A DNA stretch of 64,000 nt, taken from Eretmocerus hayati (Eukaryota > Arthropoda > Insecta > Hymenoptera > Aphelinidae). The notes under the pieces were generated by a model. The model was not told where the DNA came from. It made no database searches and worked only from the letters and a program-made list of their open reading frames with translations. A program made the translations under genes and the position numbers. The stretch spans positions 87,080,907 through 87,144,906 of the forward strand of contig CM056744.1 in assembly GCA_029851415.1 (NCBI GenBank). The letters run 5' to 3'. The stretch's first letter is position 1, and the number at the start of each line of letters is the position of its first letter. Shown piece by piece: positions 11,967 through 25,039 of the stretch.

Positions 11967-14799
11967 GTGAGTGAGAAAATTTAATCAGTTCTCACCTCCA
12001 GCCAGGAAGTGAGAAAATAGCAAGAGATAATGCGAAGAAATTTGTGTCGTGAGACACGCGTGTGAATTGGAGGAAATTTTACGTTTTTCATGATTCAAGA
12101 TTCATTTTAGGATCACAAAATTACCTCATGCTCGTCCGCTGGTTATTCAAAGTATTTTCATCAAATCTGATGAAGGGGATCATGGATGGGATTTGCTTTC
12201 AAACTTCAATTTCAAATATCGTACTGCGATCTCAATTATTCGATGGGAGAGTTTCATCTCACTGTTTAGTACGATGCAATTAAGACATTGTAGTCTCGAA
12301 TACAGGTTTTTCTCTCTCTCCCGGAATCAGTGAAAATTGCTCCCAATCCATCGATTCGCAGTGAAATTCACTGATAATCAATGCATATGCACGGCCAACC
12401 AGTGACTGGGAGTGATTTTCACTTATTCCAACAGAGAGAGAGACAGTTAAGAGTGAATCAAAATCCCTCACAGAGTGATTCATTTCGAAAATCTATCCAT
12501 TTTACAATGACATGTATGTGCCGCTCCTTGTGATACAACAAATAATAATGACGGATTTCCTCAGATCGGGCTATGATCCTCCACATCTGTTCGAGAAGAT
12601 TTGAAGCCCTACTTCGCATCACTTGTTTTCTCTCAAATACAGAACCGATTGAAAAACGAGCTCCTAGGTCTTCTGCCACGATTTTTTTTCTGTAATGAAG
12701 GCAGGCTACAATAAGTTGTGCGCTTTTTGAAACCATGAGACCGGTATTTCACATCTTTGGATGTGTTGAGTACTATACTAGAGCCAGAATTGTCATAAAT
12801 CTTGACATATTTTGACTCGTTCGAATCGTCTCAAGCCTTCAGGAAGCGTTGTTCAGAGATGTGAAATTCGGATAAAGAGCGATTCTATGTGCAAAATATG
12901 GAGATTACTCGTAAAATGTGAAGGTGTACCCAAATTGCCTCTTTCTATTACTGATATCACGTGAGCGTGAAGTCCGACTTGTTCCGTGCTATGCATTTGT
13001 CATTCAATTCGTAATGTTCCTAGAATAGCTATGTGGGCTCATACAAGAATTCTGAGTGCTGAACAGAAGTCTGAGGTATTCAATTGCTCACTTCGGTTGC
13101 ACATCTCAAGGGCCAGAGCAAGTTGGAAACACTACCCTGTGAATTACATAGGATCCTGTTTTTCATAGACTTTTGAGAAGTTAGTCTGACTAGTGACGAC
13201 TTGCTATCAAGTTAGCTCATTTCAGAGATCTTCAAACCAGCTTGAGAACAAATAAAGTGCATTGAAAATAACCGTAGTGGGCTTGATTTATTAGGAAAAT
13301 AGCTTAGGCAAGGCGATATTAAGGGGAGGTGGGTCATACTTATCATAATGACAAATGAGCGGTGAGAGTGAATGAAATACTTGTTAACAGTATGTTAGTG
13401 TAGAGGTTCTTGGATGATCTTGATTGCTGTCAGAATATCATTGATATTTTCTGAATTAGAAAGAGCTAATTATGGAGTTGCGAGGCACTTAACTATCTAT
13501 GAGAATACTCTTCTGTAGAAACTTGGACAAACCTTCACGGGGATGCAAAAATATTAAGTTCAAAAGAATTTCTCATCTCCGTCATTGAAAACATTCTAGA
13601 GCCTTGTAAACCTTTGGCATGATGTCGCAGAGCATAGGTATCTTCTTCATATCTTTTACAACTCGTCGATCAAAGATGAGAATCCGTTTGATCATGAGTG
13701 TTTATCCTAGATGTTGCTCGCTGGTCATCTTGAAAATCCCGTCTCTTGAGAAATAACTAGAATTAAATGGAGGGAAGAATGAAATTGTATTCTCTATCTT
13801 ATTCTCGTCTACCTTTTTTGGTCCGATTTTACCCTCCTACGTCATTCTAGCGTAATGCAAGTAATGAACGCTTCCGTTACTCCGTACAAAGTACAAAAGG
13901 AGTTGCTCAAGCAGTTTCGTTTCCTGTCACAGCAATGTTAGCTAAGACTCTCTTGCCTTTGTACAGAAAAGCTCAAGAAAGCTCTGACTCGTATCGAAAA
14001 GTCCAACGTGGAAGTTGGTACCTATTGCCATGGGCTTGAATCATTTTTTGGTTCATGGCGTTTTCTTATACTCTATTCGAGGTAACTTGGCTCTGCAAAA
14101 AAAGAGAACTGCCCGTGCGATTTTATATACTGAGATCGTACATTTACTGCTCTGTCCTTTCTGAGAATTTTATTTCTCAAGAACATTGAAAAGACGAATG
14201 CGAGTGGTAGACCCTTGACTTGAGCTTATTCTTCTTTCAAATCAGAACCCTCGGATCGCATCATCTTCCTTCCAAGTTCTCTCCACTGGATATAAAAGTA
14301 GAGGAGTGATGATGGGATGGGATTTGAACACAGATGATCAACTAATCAAATTTCACAAGAATAGAATCAAAAGCTGTAGCATATTGGCTCACCACATGCA
14401 AAAAATGTTACAGATATGAGAACAGACTATTGATCTAAACTGACACAGGGAAAATTGAGGAGGAAGTAATTGTCCCACAGTAAGCCCAGTGTGGTTCCAG
14501 AATCTGTCAAAAAACTGTCATGGGATGGAAATGTCACGAAACTCGATTTACTATTGCGTTGAACAAACTACTGACTTGGTAATCTTTCCTTGGAATTGAT
14601 TGATCCTTGAGACTGATTCCAAATTTACAAGTAGGGCACCAGATATGCAGAACGCGGATTCCCCATATCTTTGGACATTTTTTTGTTTTGGCAAAGATGA
14701 AAGCATCTCCAAGAATGTGATCCAATTGGCTTCCTATTCCGAGATACAGCCAATGAGAAAAAGATCGCCAATATACGCCTACGTTGAATAAAGTGTATG
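11967..14799 (+). other. Intron 1, first part
   Basis: AT-rich intron sequence. The only structure seen is an inverted repeat at 12306-12455: arms start CTCTCTCTCCCGGAATCAGTG and end with its diverged complement, with an inner CAGTGAAATTCACTG palindrome. No coding frame with splice support. Confidence 0.5.
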
Positions 14800-17700
14800 T
14801 GAGTCATTCTTTTTAATATCGCCAGGTTTTGTGGCGGGGGGTCAGGGATTTTTCTGTAACTTTAGGTACATGTTGTATATGATGGAAGAAGATGAAAAGC
14901 ACAGTTTTTAGGTCGCGAAAGTCATCCGCGCGAGTTTGGCGCCCTATTTTCGTTTTTAAAATTCGTGAAAAATTCGATTTTTCAACTTTTTGATTGATTT
15001 CTCACCAGTATAGAACCCGGTAAAAAAATTATCCAAGACACATATTTCGACGTAAAATGAGCTGAATTTTACAAAAAAAATACTTTTAGATCCGTCAAAG
15101 GTAAACATAACCTCAAAATAGTATATTACACAACGATGTCGAAAAGTTGGATTTACGCACGAGTGAAAATCTTTACACACGAGTGTGAGTCTTTACGCAC
15201 TGGTGAGATTCTTTACGCACGAGCCGCGTAGCGGCGAGTGCGTAAAGTATCTCAACAGTGCGTAAAGATTCACATCTCGTGTGTAAAGTTTTCCGAGTGC
15301 GGAAACCTTTCGACAGAGTTGCGTACGATATTTTTCGAAATTTTGTGCGGAAAGTTAGTATTCTGTCGGTTACCTCATACGTTAAACCCAGTCGCGATTG
15401 GGGCAGATGGAGGAAGAGGGCCCAGAGCGGGGTCCAGGGGCGGAAGCCCCTGGTGGGGGTGCAGGGGGCGAAGCCCCCGCCGGGGGGTTCGGGGGGCGGA
15501 GCCCCCCGACTGAAAAAAAATTCTGGAAATGTATCAGAAAAAGATCTTTTGTCCGATATATCATGTGTTACCGCATAGATTGAAAATATCGATCTCAATT
15601 CTCAAAAGTTCTAGTAGTGGACAAGATCCGAGATATGTAAGTTCATAAGATAGCATGAATTTGAATTTTGAGGGAAATTATTACAGAGTTATATAAATGT
15701 CGCCAAGGACAGGCAAAAGTAAATCAACGAATCCACGGTTCAATAGAAAAAACGTGGAAAATTATAATCATAATTTGTATATACATATTGTACTGCGAAT
15801 TAAATTAAACTCATATTCTACCGAAGCGACCGATTTCCATGTATAATTCAATGACCAATCAGAATATTTGATCTATGAACTAGCCGAGAGAAGAAAATTG
15901 AGTATAACAATTCAGAGAGCTCATAAGTATTAATTCCATCGAGTGAAAGGAGTCATTACACCTGCTTTGGACAGCTTCGAATCAAATATTGGAGCACTCA
16001 GTTACTAGAGAATTAGGACAGAGATCATTTCGCCAGTCTACGCAGAAACTTCAAGAGATATCGTAGAATATCAGGCGAGAAATAAAATACCGCAGTGCGT
16101 AAAGATACGTAACGGTGTGTAAAGACATGCCTCACGCACTGTTGGTGACTTTACGCACAGGTCTTTACGCATTCCGTGCGCAAAAATTTCTTCACGCACG
16201 GAAAAATGTTCCTTACGCACTAACTTTACGCACATGATTTCGAAAAAGTGGTTTTTTTCAGAAAAACACAATTTTCAAGTCTTAGGCCTTATTTTATCTC
16301 AATTTTGACATTTTTATCGGATCCCTCGTCGAATTTTACGTCGAAAACCGTTTCCATAAAATTGGGCTGAAGATGGGTTTGGCCACCATAATAACAACTT
16401 TACTAGCAGGGTCGTAAAAATAGCGCTAAATTGTTCGTTTCGGGAGGGACACTTATAACACTGGACAACAAAATGTTGGTTCATAAGTAGCGCATTGATC
16501 AAGCAATGATTTTTTCGTGTATTTTTCGACGCAGAAACTGAATCCGAAACCAGTTTTGCACCTAGACATCAGGAATTTTTTTAAATCGCGAAATAGTGAG
16601 CTTCTAAAAAACTGCGTTTTTAGCGTTTTTTGATCATTCTGTAGATACATGATTTTGATGGTGCAACCTTGCAGCGGGCTTTGAGCGTACCCAGACTATG
16701 ATTTCTGACGTATTTCGAGCTGCTGAACACGATGGCAGTGGTTTTAGAGGGCTAGCATGCGTTCGGAACGAAGGACAAGGTGATTTTTTGAGTTGCTATC
16801 AGGAGAGTTTGGACAATTTCGCAATCAATCTCAAAGTGCTCACGAAATTGATCAGAAACACCCTTTTGGATCTCACGAGGGCGCATTCTTTTCGTATTTG
16901 TACACGCAGTGAGGGGAAAATATTTGTAATCGCCTAGAAATAGATGAGTAGAATATACGTGTGTTATTCCGAAAAGAAACTTTTGATCTATTCCTGAGGT
17001 AAGCTCAAGCTTTCTCGTAATGAGTCAAAGCAGTTTCCTAGTCTCATGTGCTTCTGAGAACATATAGGTAGCCGTTTGCAACCAGCCCAAAATGGTACAT
17101 CTGACGCTGAATATTCTTATTCACTCCCCTCCAGAATAGAATCATTGGAGTGCCCACATTAGCTTAAGGTGAAAAACGATGTAACTAGATTGATGACATA
17201 TTCATGGTATGTCAAGGTACGTTCCGTGACCTAAACCGAGTTTAGGTCTCCGGGACTTCTGATACCGTATCCTAGCAACAAAATGACATTGTTTTAATAG
17301 TTTGAGTGACTTCTACGTACAAATACTCGAGCTTTGATCCAATACGAGGAGGCTTGAACTCACTCGAGGAATAGATCTCGAAATAGATCAAAAGTTTCTT
17401 TTCGGAATAACACGCTTATATTCTACTCATCTATTTCTAGGCGATTACAAATATTTTTCCCTCACTGCGTGTACAAATACGAAAAGAATGCGCTCTCGTG
17501 AGATCCAAAAGGGTGTTTCTGATCAATTTCGTGAGCACTTTGAGATTGATTGCGAAATTGTCCAAACTCTCCTGATAGCAACTCAAAAAATCACCTTGTC
17601 CTTCGTTCCGAACGCATGCTAGCCCTCTAAAACCACTGCCATCGTGTTCAGCAGCTCGAAATACGTCATAAATCATAGTCTGGGTATGCTCAAAGCCCGC

Positions 17701-18446
17701 TGCAAGGTTGCACCATCAAAATCATGTATCTACAGAATCATCAAAAAACGCTAAAAACGCAGTTTTTTAGAAGCCCAGTATTTCGCGATTTAAAAAAATT
17801 CCTGATGTCTAGGTGCAAAACTGGTTTCGGATTCGGTTTCTGCGTCGAAAAATACACGAAAAAGTCATTGCTTGATCAATGCGCTACTTATGAACCAACA
17901 TTTTGTTGTCCAGTGTTATAAGTGTCCCTCCCGAAACGAACAATTTAGCGCTATTTTTACGACCCTGCTACTAAAGTTGTTATTATGGTGGCCAAACCCA
18001 TCTTCAGCCCAATTTTATGGAAACGGTTTTCGATGTAAAATTTGACGAGGAATCCGATGAATATGTCAAAATTGAGATAAAATAAGGCCTAAGACTTGAA
18101 AATTGTGTTTTTCTGAAAAAAGCCACTTTTTTGAGGTTATGTTTACCTTTGACGGATCTAAGAGTATTTTTTTCGTAAAATTCAGCTCATTTTACGTCGA
18201 AATGTGTGTCTTGGATAATTTTTTTACCGGGTTCTATACTGGTGAGAAATCAATCAAAAAGTTGAAAAATCGAATTTTTCACGAATTTTGAAAACGAGAA
18301 TAGGGCGCCAAACTCGCGCGGATGACTTTCGGGACCTAAAAACTGTGCTTTTCATCTTCTTCTATCATATACAACATGTACCTAAAGTTACAGAAAAATC
18401 CCTGACCCCCGCCACAAAACCTGGCGATATTAAAAAGAATGACTCA
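14800..18446. mobile_element. Large palindrome (3.6 kb) in intron 1
   Basis: The ends are inverted: TGAGTCATTCTTTTTAATAT at 14800 and its complement ending at 18446. The right arm (17383-18446) matches the left arm (14800-15118 plus 16243-16996) at very high identity across about 1.05 kb. The spacer is about 390 bases. TGTATG and TGTACG just outside may be a six-base target duplication. The left arm alone holds a 1.1-kb insertion (15119-16242). No transposase. High arm identity means recent origin or gene conversion. In the nascent transcript it would form a kilobase-long hairpin. Confidence 0.85.
15119..16242. mobile_element. Insertion with terminal arrays of GTGCGTAAAG-type motifs
   Basis: Absent from the right arm of the surrounding palindrome, so it inserted after the palindrome formed. 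Both ends are packed with the motif GTGCGTAAAG or its complement CTTTACGCAC: about seven at 15150-15290 and about eight at 16085-16236, in both orientations, some with one change (GTGTGTAAAG). Between them lies a GC-rich block (15415-15510) of three hairpins such as GGGGGGCGGAGCCCCCC, followed by CCGACTGAAAAAAAA. Sub-terminal arrays of short motifs are known transposase-binding regions in hAT and other DNA transposons. The superfamily is undetermined. Confidence 0.7.
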
Positions 18447-19074
18447 TGTACGTAAAGTTTCTCTGTGTACCTTTAGACAGGATGCCAATAAAATACGCCC
18501 AAACTCTTCTTAGGTACTTTCATCTCCCACCGAAACAAGATTCCCAATTTCCCATGAGATCCGTATCACGCAGATCTAATACTCTACTTGTGGATGAAGT
18601 CAGAAATTCGCATGAGATAATTTCTAGCTTTGATGAAGGACTACATATTGATCCCATGAAATGTGTTCCTTGCAATTGGGATTCTTCGTTGTATTTTCGA
18701 ATACCCTCCAGTTGTTGTCAGGAGTTCGTCATGATAAGAGCGGTATCAAGATGCAAAAAAGTTCACTAAGGACTTTGGAATTTCTGGTAGCCTCTATTAT
18801 ATTCTGATTTTCCGTCACCGATGAATGTAGAAGCTAATGATCTCAATTTTAGGAATCACTGTTTAGTTCAATCAAATGTAAGCTTAGATTTGTCTCGAAT
18901 AACTTAATCAGTCAGTGTCATTCAGAACACAAAAAATCTAGTCGATGGAATTATCTCACAATCTACTTTTTCCACTCTCACATCACCCTCACTCACATAT
19001 ATTTACAAACCTTTCAGAATATTTGTTGTTATTGGAGGATCTAATGGGACCTTACAAATATTTTGAATTTCCAG
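18447..19074 (+). other. Intron 1, last part
   Basis: No repeat or supported coding sequence. A 107-codon open frame at 18446-18769 lacks recognisable content and splice continuity and was not called. Confidence 0.4.
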
Positions 19075-19396
19075 GTAGTTCTAGTCACGGCGGTGGCAGC
19101 CGTCGGCGCTCTAAGGAGGTCGAGCAGCGATCTCCTGGATTTGCCATTCTTTTCTGACTCACCGCCACCTCCACTTACTCGAACACGCTACCTCAGCTCG
19201 TATATCGAGGATGAACCATTTTTTGGAGACGGTCCCGAATCTTACAAAGATAACCTCCCCGATTTTGATGATGGACCTCCGAGCAGTTTCTTCAAGAAGC
19301 AAATATTCGACTCATCTTACTTTCCGCCGGGCCATCCAGCATCATCTTATAGTCATGAACTTGCTCTTACCAAGTTTCAAAATGGACAATATATAG
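19075..19396 (+). CDS. Coding exon 2: signal-peptide core and acidic Phe/Pro-rich region
   Basis: The acceptor is TTTGAATTTCCAG before 19075 and the donor is G|GTAAGT at 19397; phase 0 in, phase 1 out. The encoded segment begins VVLVTAVAAVGALRR (signal peptide core, with a likely cleavage near Gly-Ala). It then holds SDSPPPPLTRTRYLSS, repeated Asp/Phe/Pro motifs such as FFGDGPES and DFDDGPPSSFF, and ends near FQNGQYI. The alternation of acidic, aromatic and proline residues suggests an extended extracellular protein. No known domain was recognised. The flanking introns are 7.1 kb and 0.45 kb; the first contains the 3.6-kb palindrome at 14800-18446. Confidence 0.7.
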
Positions 19397-19842
19397 GTAA
19401 GTTCCCATGTATAGCCCTGGTGTAGTTTCATTTTCGGATGAGCCAACTTTGAACGTCCCGATAGTTATGATGAGGTCAAGAGATGTTTTGAAATGTAATG
19501 TAAACTTGATGAAAGTGTACATAATATTGAGCCTCGAGTAGCTTGTCCAAACTAGTTTTGTAGTATCCTAGGTATACTGGACTCACAATAACAATTCACC
19601 ACAGCCTCCGACCACTATCACGACTGTAACCAATTTGATTTCGGGTGTTTACTTTGGTAATGAGGAAGCAAAGTCCTTACCGCACATTTGTTCAACTTTT
19701 TTCTTCGTGTTATTCCAAGAGTTGCGCTAAAAATCATTTGAACCTCCAAAAAGTCGTCTGACCCATTTACATCGAGTGAGATCATAGTTGAATTTTTGGG
19801 GTTCACACGGATGACGATTCACATTCACTAGAAGAGTAACAG

Positions 19843-19981
19843 GCAACCAGGTCACGGGTTTGTCTGAACTTGAGGAATACTATCGTATATTGAGCTCTAG
19901 AAGATCACAACCAAAGCCCCAAATCTCAGCTGACAAATATTTCAGAGCTTCAACCGGAAAAATGCAACATCGAATTTCACG
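19843..19981 (+). CDS. Coding exon 3 (probable)
   Basis: The acceptor GAGTAACAG before 19843 supplies the two bases needed after the phase-1 donor of exon 2. The frame stays open to an ACG|GTGGGA donor at 19982, which leaves phase 2 as the exon at 24726 requires. The peptide runs through GLSELEEYYRILSSRR and PQISADKYFRASTGK: polar, basic and non-repetitive. The acceptor has a weak pyrimidine tract and the donor is non-ideal. Support therefore rests on phase agreement on both sides and on an open frame that ends soon after the donor. A missed or alternative exon is possible. Confidence 0.45.
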
Positions 19982-22900
19982 GTGGGAATTCTTATTCAAA
20001 ATCTGTAGATTTTCTGAGGCAAACAATTCTTACTTTGTGGAATCAAAGATACATTACAATCATTTGAAACGTATTGGTTGCAGATAATCAAAATGTAAAT
20101 CGCGAAATTACAATTTTTTAAAGATCTTCCTTCTTTCGGCTCTCTTTCTATACCGTGCACTTGAATTCCTGCCCCCCCCCTTTCCTCCCCCCAAACTCCA
20201 AATTTCGATCAGTCTCTCCCCAATTTCTTTCACATGTGTGAGAAAAACTGTAGCAGAGCAAGCCGTTGATTCCACCTATCATTTCGAACAAGACAGTATC
20301 TGTGTTTAGTGTTTACGATTCGTGAGTGAATTATTGCCGTATTGAAACTCCCTCTGCAGGCATATATTTCTACAGCAGGAAAATCATCTACTGAGGATGA
20401 GCTAACGCTGCAAAACTGCAATACCTTGAAAATTTCCTGAATGTGAAAAAGCTATATCTCTGGTCCTGATAGATCAGATCAACTTCATTGACTTGTTTTT
20501 CAAAAAATAATCACGCCGATTGGAAAAGTTTTTCATCCACAGCATACGAAGATAGCGGATGCTCGAAAAAACCTAGCATATCTTTCGATAACATCATGAT
20601 TACATACGATCATTTCGCCTTGTTTTTTTACTCAGCAAAGAACATTTAGTGTCTTCCGAGAAAATTCTCGATCCCTCTAAAGGAAAGTCTTTCCGATACC
20701 CGATCAATCAATCTGCCTCAAGACTTGCACGGAAGCATATCACTCTTTGACCCAGCCTAGACTTGTTTACAAGAAGGGAACTCTCAGACAAATATGCAAT
20801 ATGTATTTCAGAGAAAGAGATGAATCTCCGGGGATCTTCTTTTCAATTATAAAAGTGCCTCGAGCAACACATCAAGATATCGTATTTTATAAGATATTAC
20901 CTCAAACTGTACGATGTCTGACATCTTTTACAGCAAAAAGATTCAACTTCCGTCGCAATCCGAGAGAACTTTTGGCTCAAGATTCCCTGATCTGCAAACT
21001 GGTAGATGTTTTATGTATTCCGTGAGTGATGACACTCCATCTTTGATTCGATAAAATCAAAGGAATACTTCGCAAGAAGTCTACTTGCTCGAGGTTTCCC
21101 TCAATCATTCAACGATTCATGAATCCTCATCCACTTGGCATTCAAATTCTCACGTATCAATTCGTTGTACCATTTCGTTTTGATCAAGGTGCCATATTCA
21201 TGAGTAACAAAATATTCAATGTTTTCCATTCCTATGCAAGCTGATATTCATATTCTTCGGCAGATTTGCATTTATCGCTGATCCGATTTAAATAGAGGTG
21301 TGGTACAACATTGGAGACGAGCTTTACCTATATACGAAGTATTGATTATCGTCTGTGCTGCTGAACATTCACGTCCGGAGCTGTTTACATTATGAATACG
21401 TGCAACGACCGCGTCGATGCTTATACATACATAAATACATACATACAACATAGAGAAACCGCAGAAAAGCTGTTGTCAAATGCAATGCATGTCATAGTCA
21501 AAAACAGGCTTTCCGTACTCTGTAGATTGTCAAGGTACACCATTTTCAATTATCAAGGACGATCATTCATCACGATACGTACACGTGAATTGTTCATCCC
21601 TGTTGGCGTTGATGTTGAATTCAATTTTGTAGAGTTCGTGCCAAAGAGAATAGATTGAAGTAATGGCGAGTTGCGAAAATGGTTAATTGGAGAGAAATTC
21701 GCTCGGAATACTCCGTTAGCTGACAGGGAACAATTTTCAACTATCGCTCTACATGTTCTCCTCGTTGAACATCATTGACAGAAAGGGTGGTGATTAAAAT
21801 ATGGAGAATTTCGGATCAGAACGGTATGAGTCCATTTCCAGATCTTTAGAAAGTTGCTCTAGTATTCCAGAGGCTGTTTTTATCGGTAAATGATTTTGGG
21901 AATGATTAATTTTACGCCAAGTTCATGAATTTCCAATTCAAATAACTTCTTCAGGATCCTTCCGTACAGGGATTCCCAATGAAAACAGCTATTGAAATAC
22001 CGACGCGATTTTTTGAAAATCTAAAATTCCACCATTACCGCTCTGATCCGGAGCCCTTTTTACATCAATCGCCTCTAATTTCTGAGTCAGAGTCCATAGA
22101 ATTTCTTCCGGATGAAGAGGAAGAACAAAGGAGAAATATGTTTTTCATGAGATTACTCCTGTCAAATTCGAGTGATTCCGCGCGAAAGAGACCTACGAAA
22201 AAGGCTCGTGTATCGGATTTTCTTCTTAGTTTCTTCATTCGATTCCATGGTACATAGGATGAATTTTCCATCACCTATTGGGCCCCATGAAAAGTGTCCA
22301 GGTGTCTGGGACGTATTTCACTTGATTCTGTCGAAGTATCTCCTACAGAAAATTTTGAACCTTAAAGAAATGTATGTTGCTCGGATCCGATTAGGAATAC
22401 GAGAATGTAGTTTGCAGCATTCGAAAGGTTTTGCAAGAAACTATCGAAATTGGCCTCTTGTGAGATTTTGTGCTTTTCCAGAAAAAATTTGGTCCCAAAC
22501 ATGTTTTGCATATCGAGGTTTATTTTTTCTATTTTTGCGAATCTATTTTTCAGGCGGTGTAGAATCATTTATTTCTTGTGCATCTATAGAAAATTTGATT
22601 CCTGAAACCGAACTCTTCGAGAAGCGAAGAAAATATGCTGCATGAGGCTTCATAAATTCAAACCGGAGCTACAATGTCCAGAAGACCACTGAATCTCGAT
22701 CACTATCAAAATAGAGGGATCAAGGTTATCGGCGGAAGTGATGAGAAAAATCCGCGCATAATGACGTTCGCTACTTGCCACACTCAAGCCGAGGCTTCGA
22801 TCTTCCAAACGTTTAGGCTTCGAAGAAATTTTCTTGGTTCTCCCGTGAGGTTCTTTCTTTCAGAAACCCACATCTCTGCGCATGCGCAAAGAACAGAAGA

Positions 22901-24725
22901 TAAACTATTTCCAATCGCATGAAAAATATATTTGCAGAAAATGGCGAAAATAAGCCTTGTGACGCGAAAAAATATAACGGCTTTCTTGAAAGACACAAAA
23001 TCTCACATCAAATATCAGATTTTCGAGGATGAAAAAATGACACTTGGACAATTAATTTTCGTCTTTCACCTTTCACCCGATATAAAGCTCCATAATCTCA
23101 AAATCAAATTTATTGAGCCACTTCCAATAAATCAAAAAATCTTTCGAATACGACTGCTCGCCCTATTTTCGTATCTCAATCGGATTCGAGAACTGTGAAA
23201 ATCATTGGAGAAACTTAAATTCTCTTTTGGAGATAATTCAATAGGATGGAGTAAAAAATGTCCTAGACATGGACCTGAATATTATGTAGGGGGCCCGGTA
23301 CATGGTAGATAATTCAGATTTCGTACCATGGAATAGAGTAAAGGAGCTGAGGAGGAAATCTGAGACATGGCCCTTTTTCATCATGGGTATTACTCACGTG
23401 TTAATCATTCCTCCAAGTATCCCGTGTTATCGATAAATGAGTAATGACTCGCCGAATGGAATAATTATCGACAACAATTCTTTAAATAGAATTCTATGCA
23501 TTGAAGTCATGTCCAGAATTATTTTATTATAGGCTCATTACTATTTCATTCTCGACTCGAGTTCAATTCAGATTGAGAAAGTAAATGTAGTTGATCAGCT
23601 TCCAACTGCTTGGTCAATATTCGTGTAGAGTTTGAAATAGCCGATTGAATCCGCACACGGCATTCTAAAATATGGAAGCAAATTCAACTATTCTTCATCG
23701 AGACAATATCTTCAATTCGTGATTAGTCAATATGCTAAAAAGTACGTGATAAATCAATTCAATGATACTCTTCTTCGCAACTCATCGGCTACAAAGAAAA
23801 ATTAAGATTTCCTCTGAGAGAAGTAATCTCAATTTTATTCAAAGAAAATCAGATTCTTTTTTCTTGAAAGGGTGGTTCGAGCTGAGTGAATGATTTGGGT
23901 CATTCTGCTTCATTTTAATGACCTTAGACTCAACAATTATACAACATTTCGCAAAAGCTTGTCTCAAAATTGAGTCTCGGACTTTCTAATTGAGCACAGT
24001 TGTGTCACACATCAGTCTAATATCGTTGGAAAAACGGAAAGTGGCTCGAATTGCCGACCCGAGCCGAATAACCCAGTTTCACGGTATCTCAATCTTTGAT
24101 ACTCGTACGATTCATGAACTACGACTGCATTGCTACCGATCAACCACTATAATGCCATGAGAATCATTCTTCCATCACTCACAAAAGTTGAGATAAGAAA
24201 CTGAATTTCCACTCACAAATCCTCAGAACCATGCTCCTTGAGAATAACGCATTCAGACTTAAAAGTTTTTCCAAAAGTCCTCTCTCACTACCAAGCTCAA
24301 GACTCTTTCAACAAAATCTTCAAAGTAACAATTTCAGAAATTCTAATGCAGCTAAGATAAATTTTTTGAAAGATCCCACGAGAAAGTAAACAGATCGAAT
24401 TTCTACGAGATCAGAATCAAAAAGTTTCAACAGCCCGACAACGTATCCATGCCTCGCGTGAAAACTTGAAATCTCCCGAAAGAGATGTTTGATCTTGCGC
24501 AGAGTTGCTGAATTTTCTCACCGAACAATTTCGTCTCACCGAGTTTCCACGGATATTCGAGCCAAAGCTAAGTATACGAAGTAAGCTGAGCTGCCTGTCC
24601 AAACACAAAACTTTCATCTCGCACGCGTGGAATTAAATTCGAACAATGTGATAAGTTACTCTCGTCGCTCATCCTCTATAAGTACCCGAACCACATCTTC
24701 AAACGATAATAGTACCACAATTGAG
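19982..24725 (+). other. Intron 3 with a diverged inverted repeat
   Basis: Contains a C-rich run (20168-20190). An inverted pair links about 22200-22310 with the reverse complement of about 23265-23390: both contain CCATGGTAC next to a TC-rich stretch and GGGCCCC. An acidic open frame at 21960-22257 (with LPDEEEEQRRN) follows an acceptor-like CTTCTTCAG, but its phase does not fit the neighbours and its end lies in the repeat. Otherwise nothing was recognised. Confidence 0.4.
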
Positions 24726-25039
24726 TAGAAATGGTCATATATCAGTGGAACTACCATATTCATATCGTAATTTCAATTCACATCGGGTAACCGGAGATCC
24801 GAGTGACGATCCTTACTTGAGTAATGAGCTTGCAGGTCCGCCACCACCACCACCACCACCATCACCATCGCCATCACTACCGGTTCTGTCACAGTCTCAA
24901 CCATCGTTGATGGTGACACGGGAGGAAACTCCACGGAAGGAAACTCCAGCTAGCGAAGACGGACAAAGCCTAATGGGACAACAGTTGACAAAGGCTTTGC
25001 AGATGCAGACGTTAGAGCAGAAGCAGGCACAGACCTCTG
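24726..25039 (+). CDS. Coding exon 4: polyproline region
   Basis: The open frame carries GHISVELPYSYRNFNSHR, then DPSDDPYLSNELAG, an eight-proline run from CCA repeats (about 24840-24862), PSPSPSLP, and a Gln/Glu-rich end (QQLTKALQMQTLEQKQ). The donor TCTG|GTGAGC at 25040 is strong and leaves phase 1, matching the next exon. Two acceptors are possible, after 24725 or after 24728; both keep the frame and differ by one arginine codon. The upstream pyrimidine tract is poor, so the 5' edge is less certain than the 3' edge. Confidence 0.6.

Noticed and set aside
15173..15598. Overlapping frames rich in Gly, Pro and Arg on both strands
   Set aside because: They reflect the GC-rich hairpin block inside a mobile element and have no protein features.
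21955..22257. Possible exon with an acidic LPDEEEEQRRN stretch after an acceptor-like CTTCTTCAG
   Set aside because: It enters in phase 0, which fits neither the exon 2 nor the exon 3 donor. It lacks a good donor and its 3' part belongs to a repeat found inverted near 23300. It remains a weak alternative.
22172..22645. 157-codon open frame
   Set aside because: It crosses an inverted repeat, has no recognisable domain, and its composition resembles translated AT-rich DNA.
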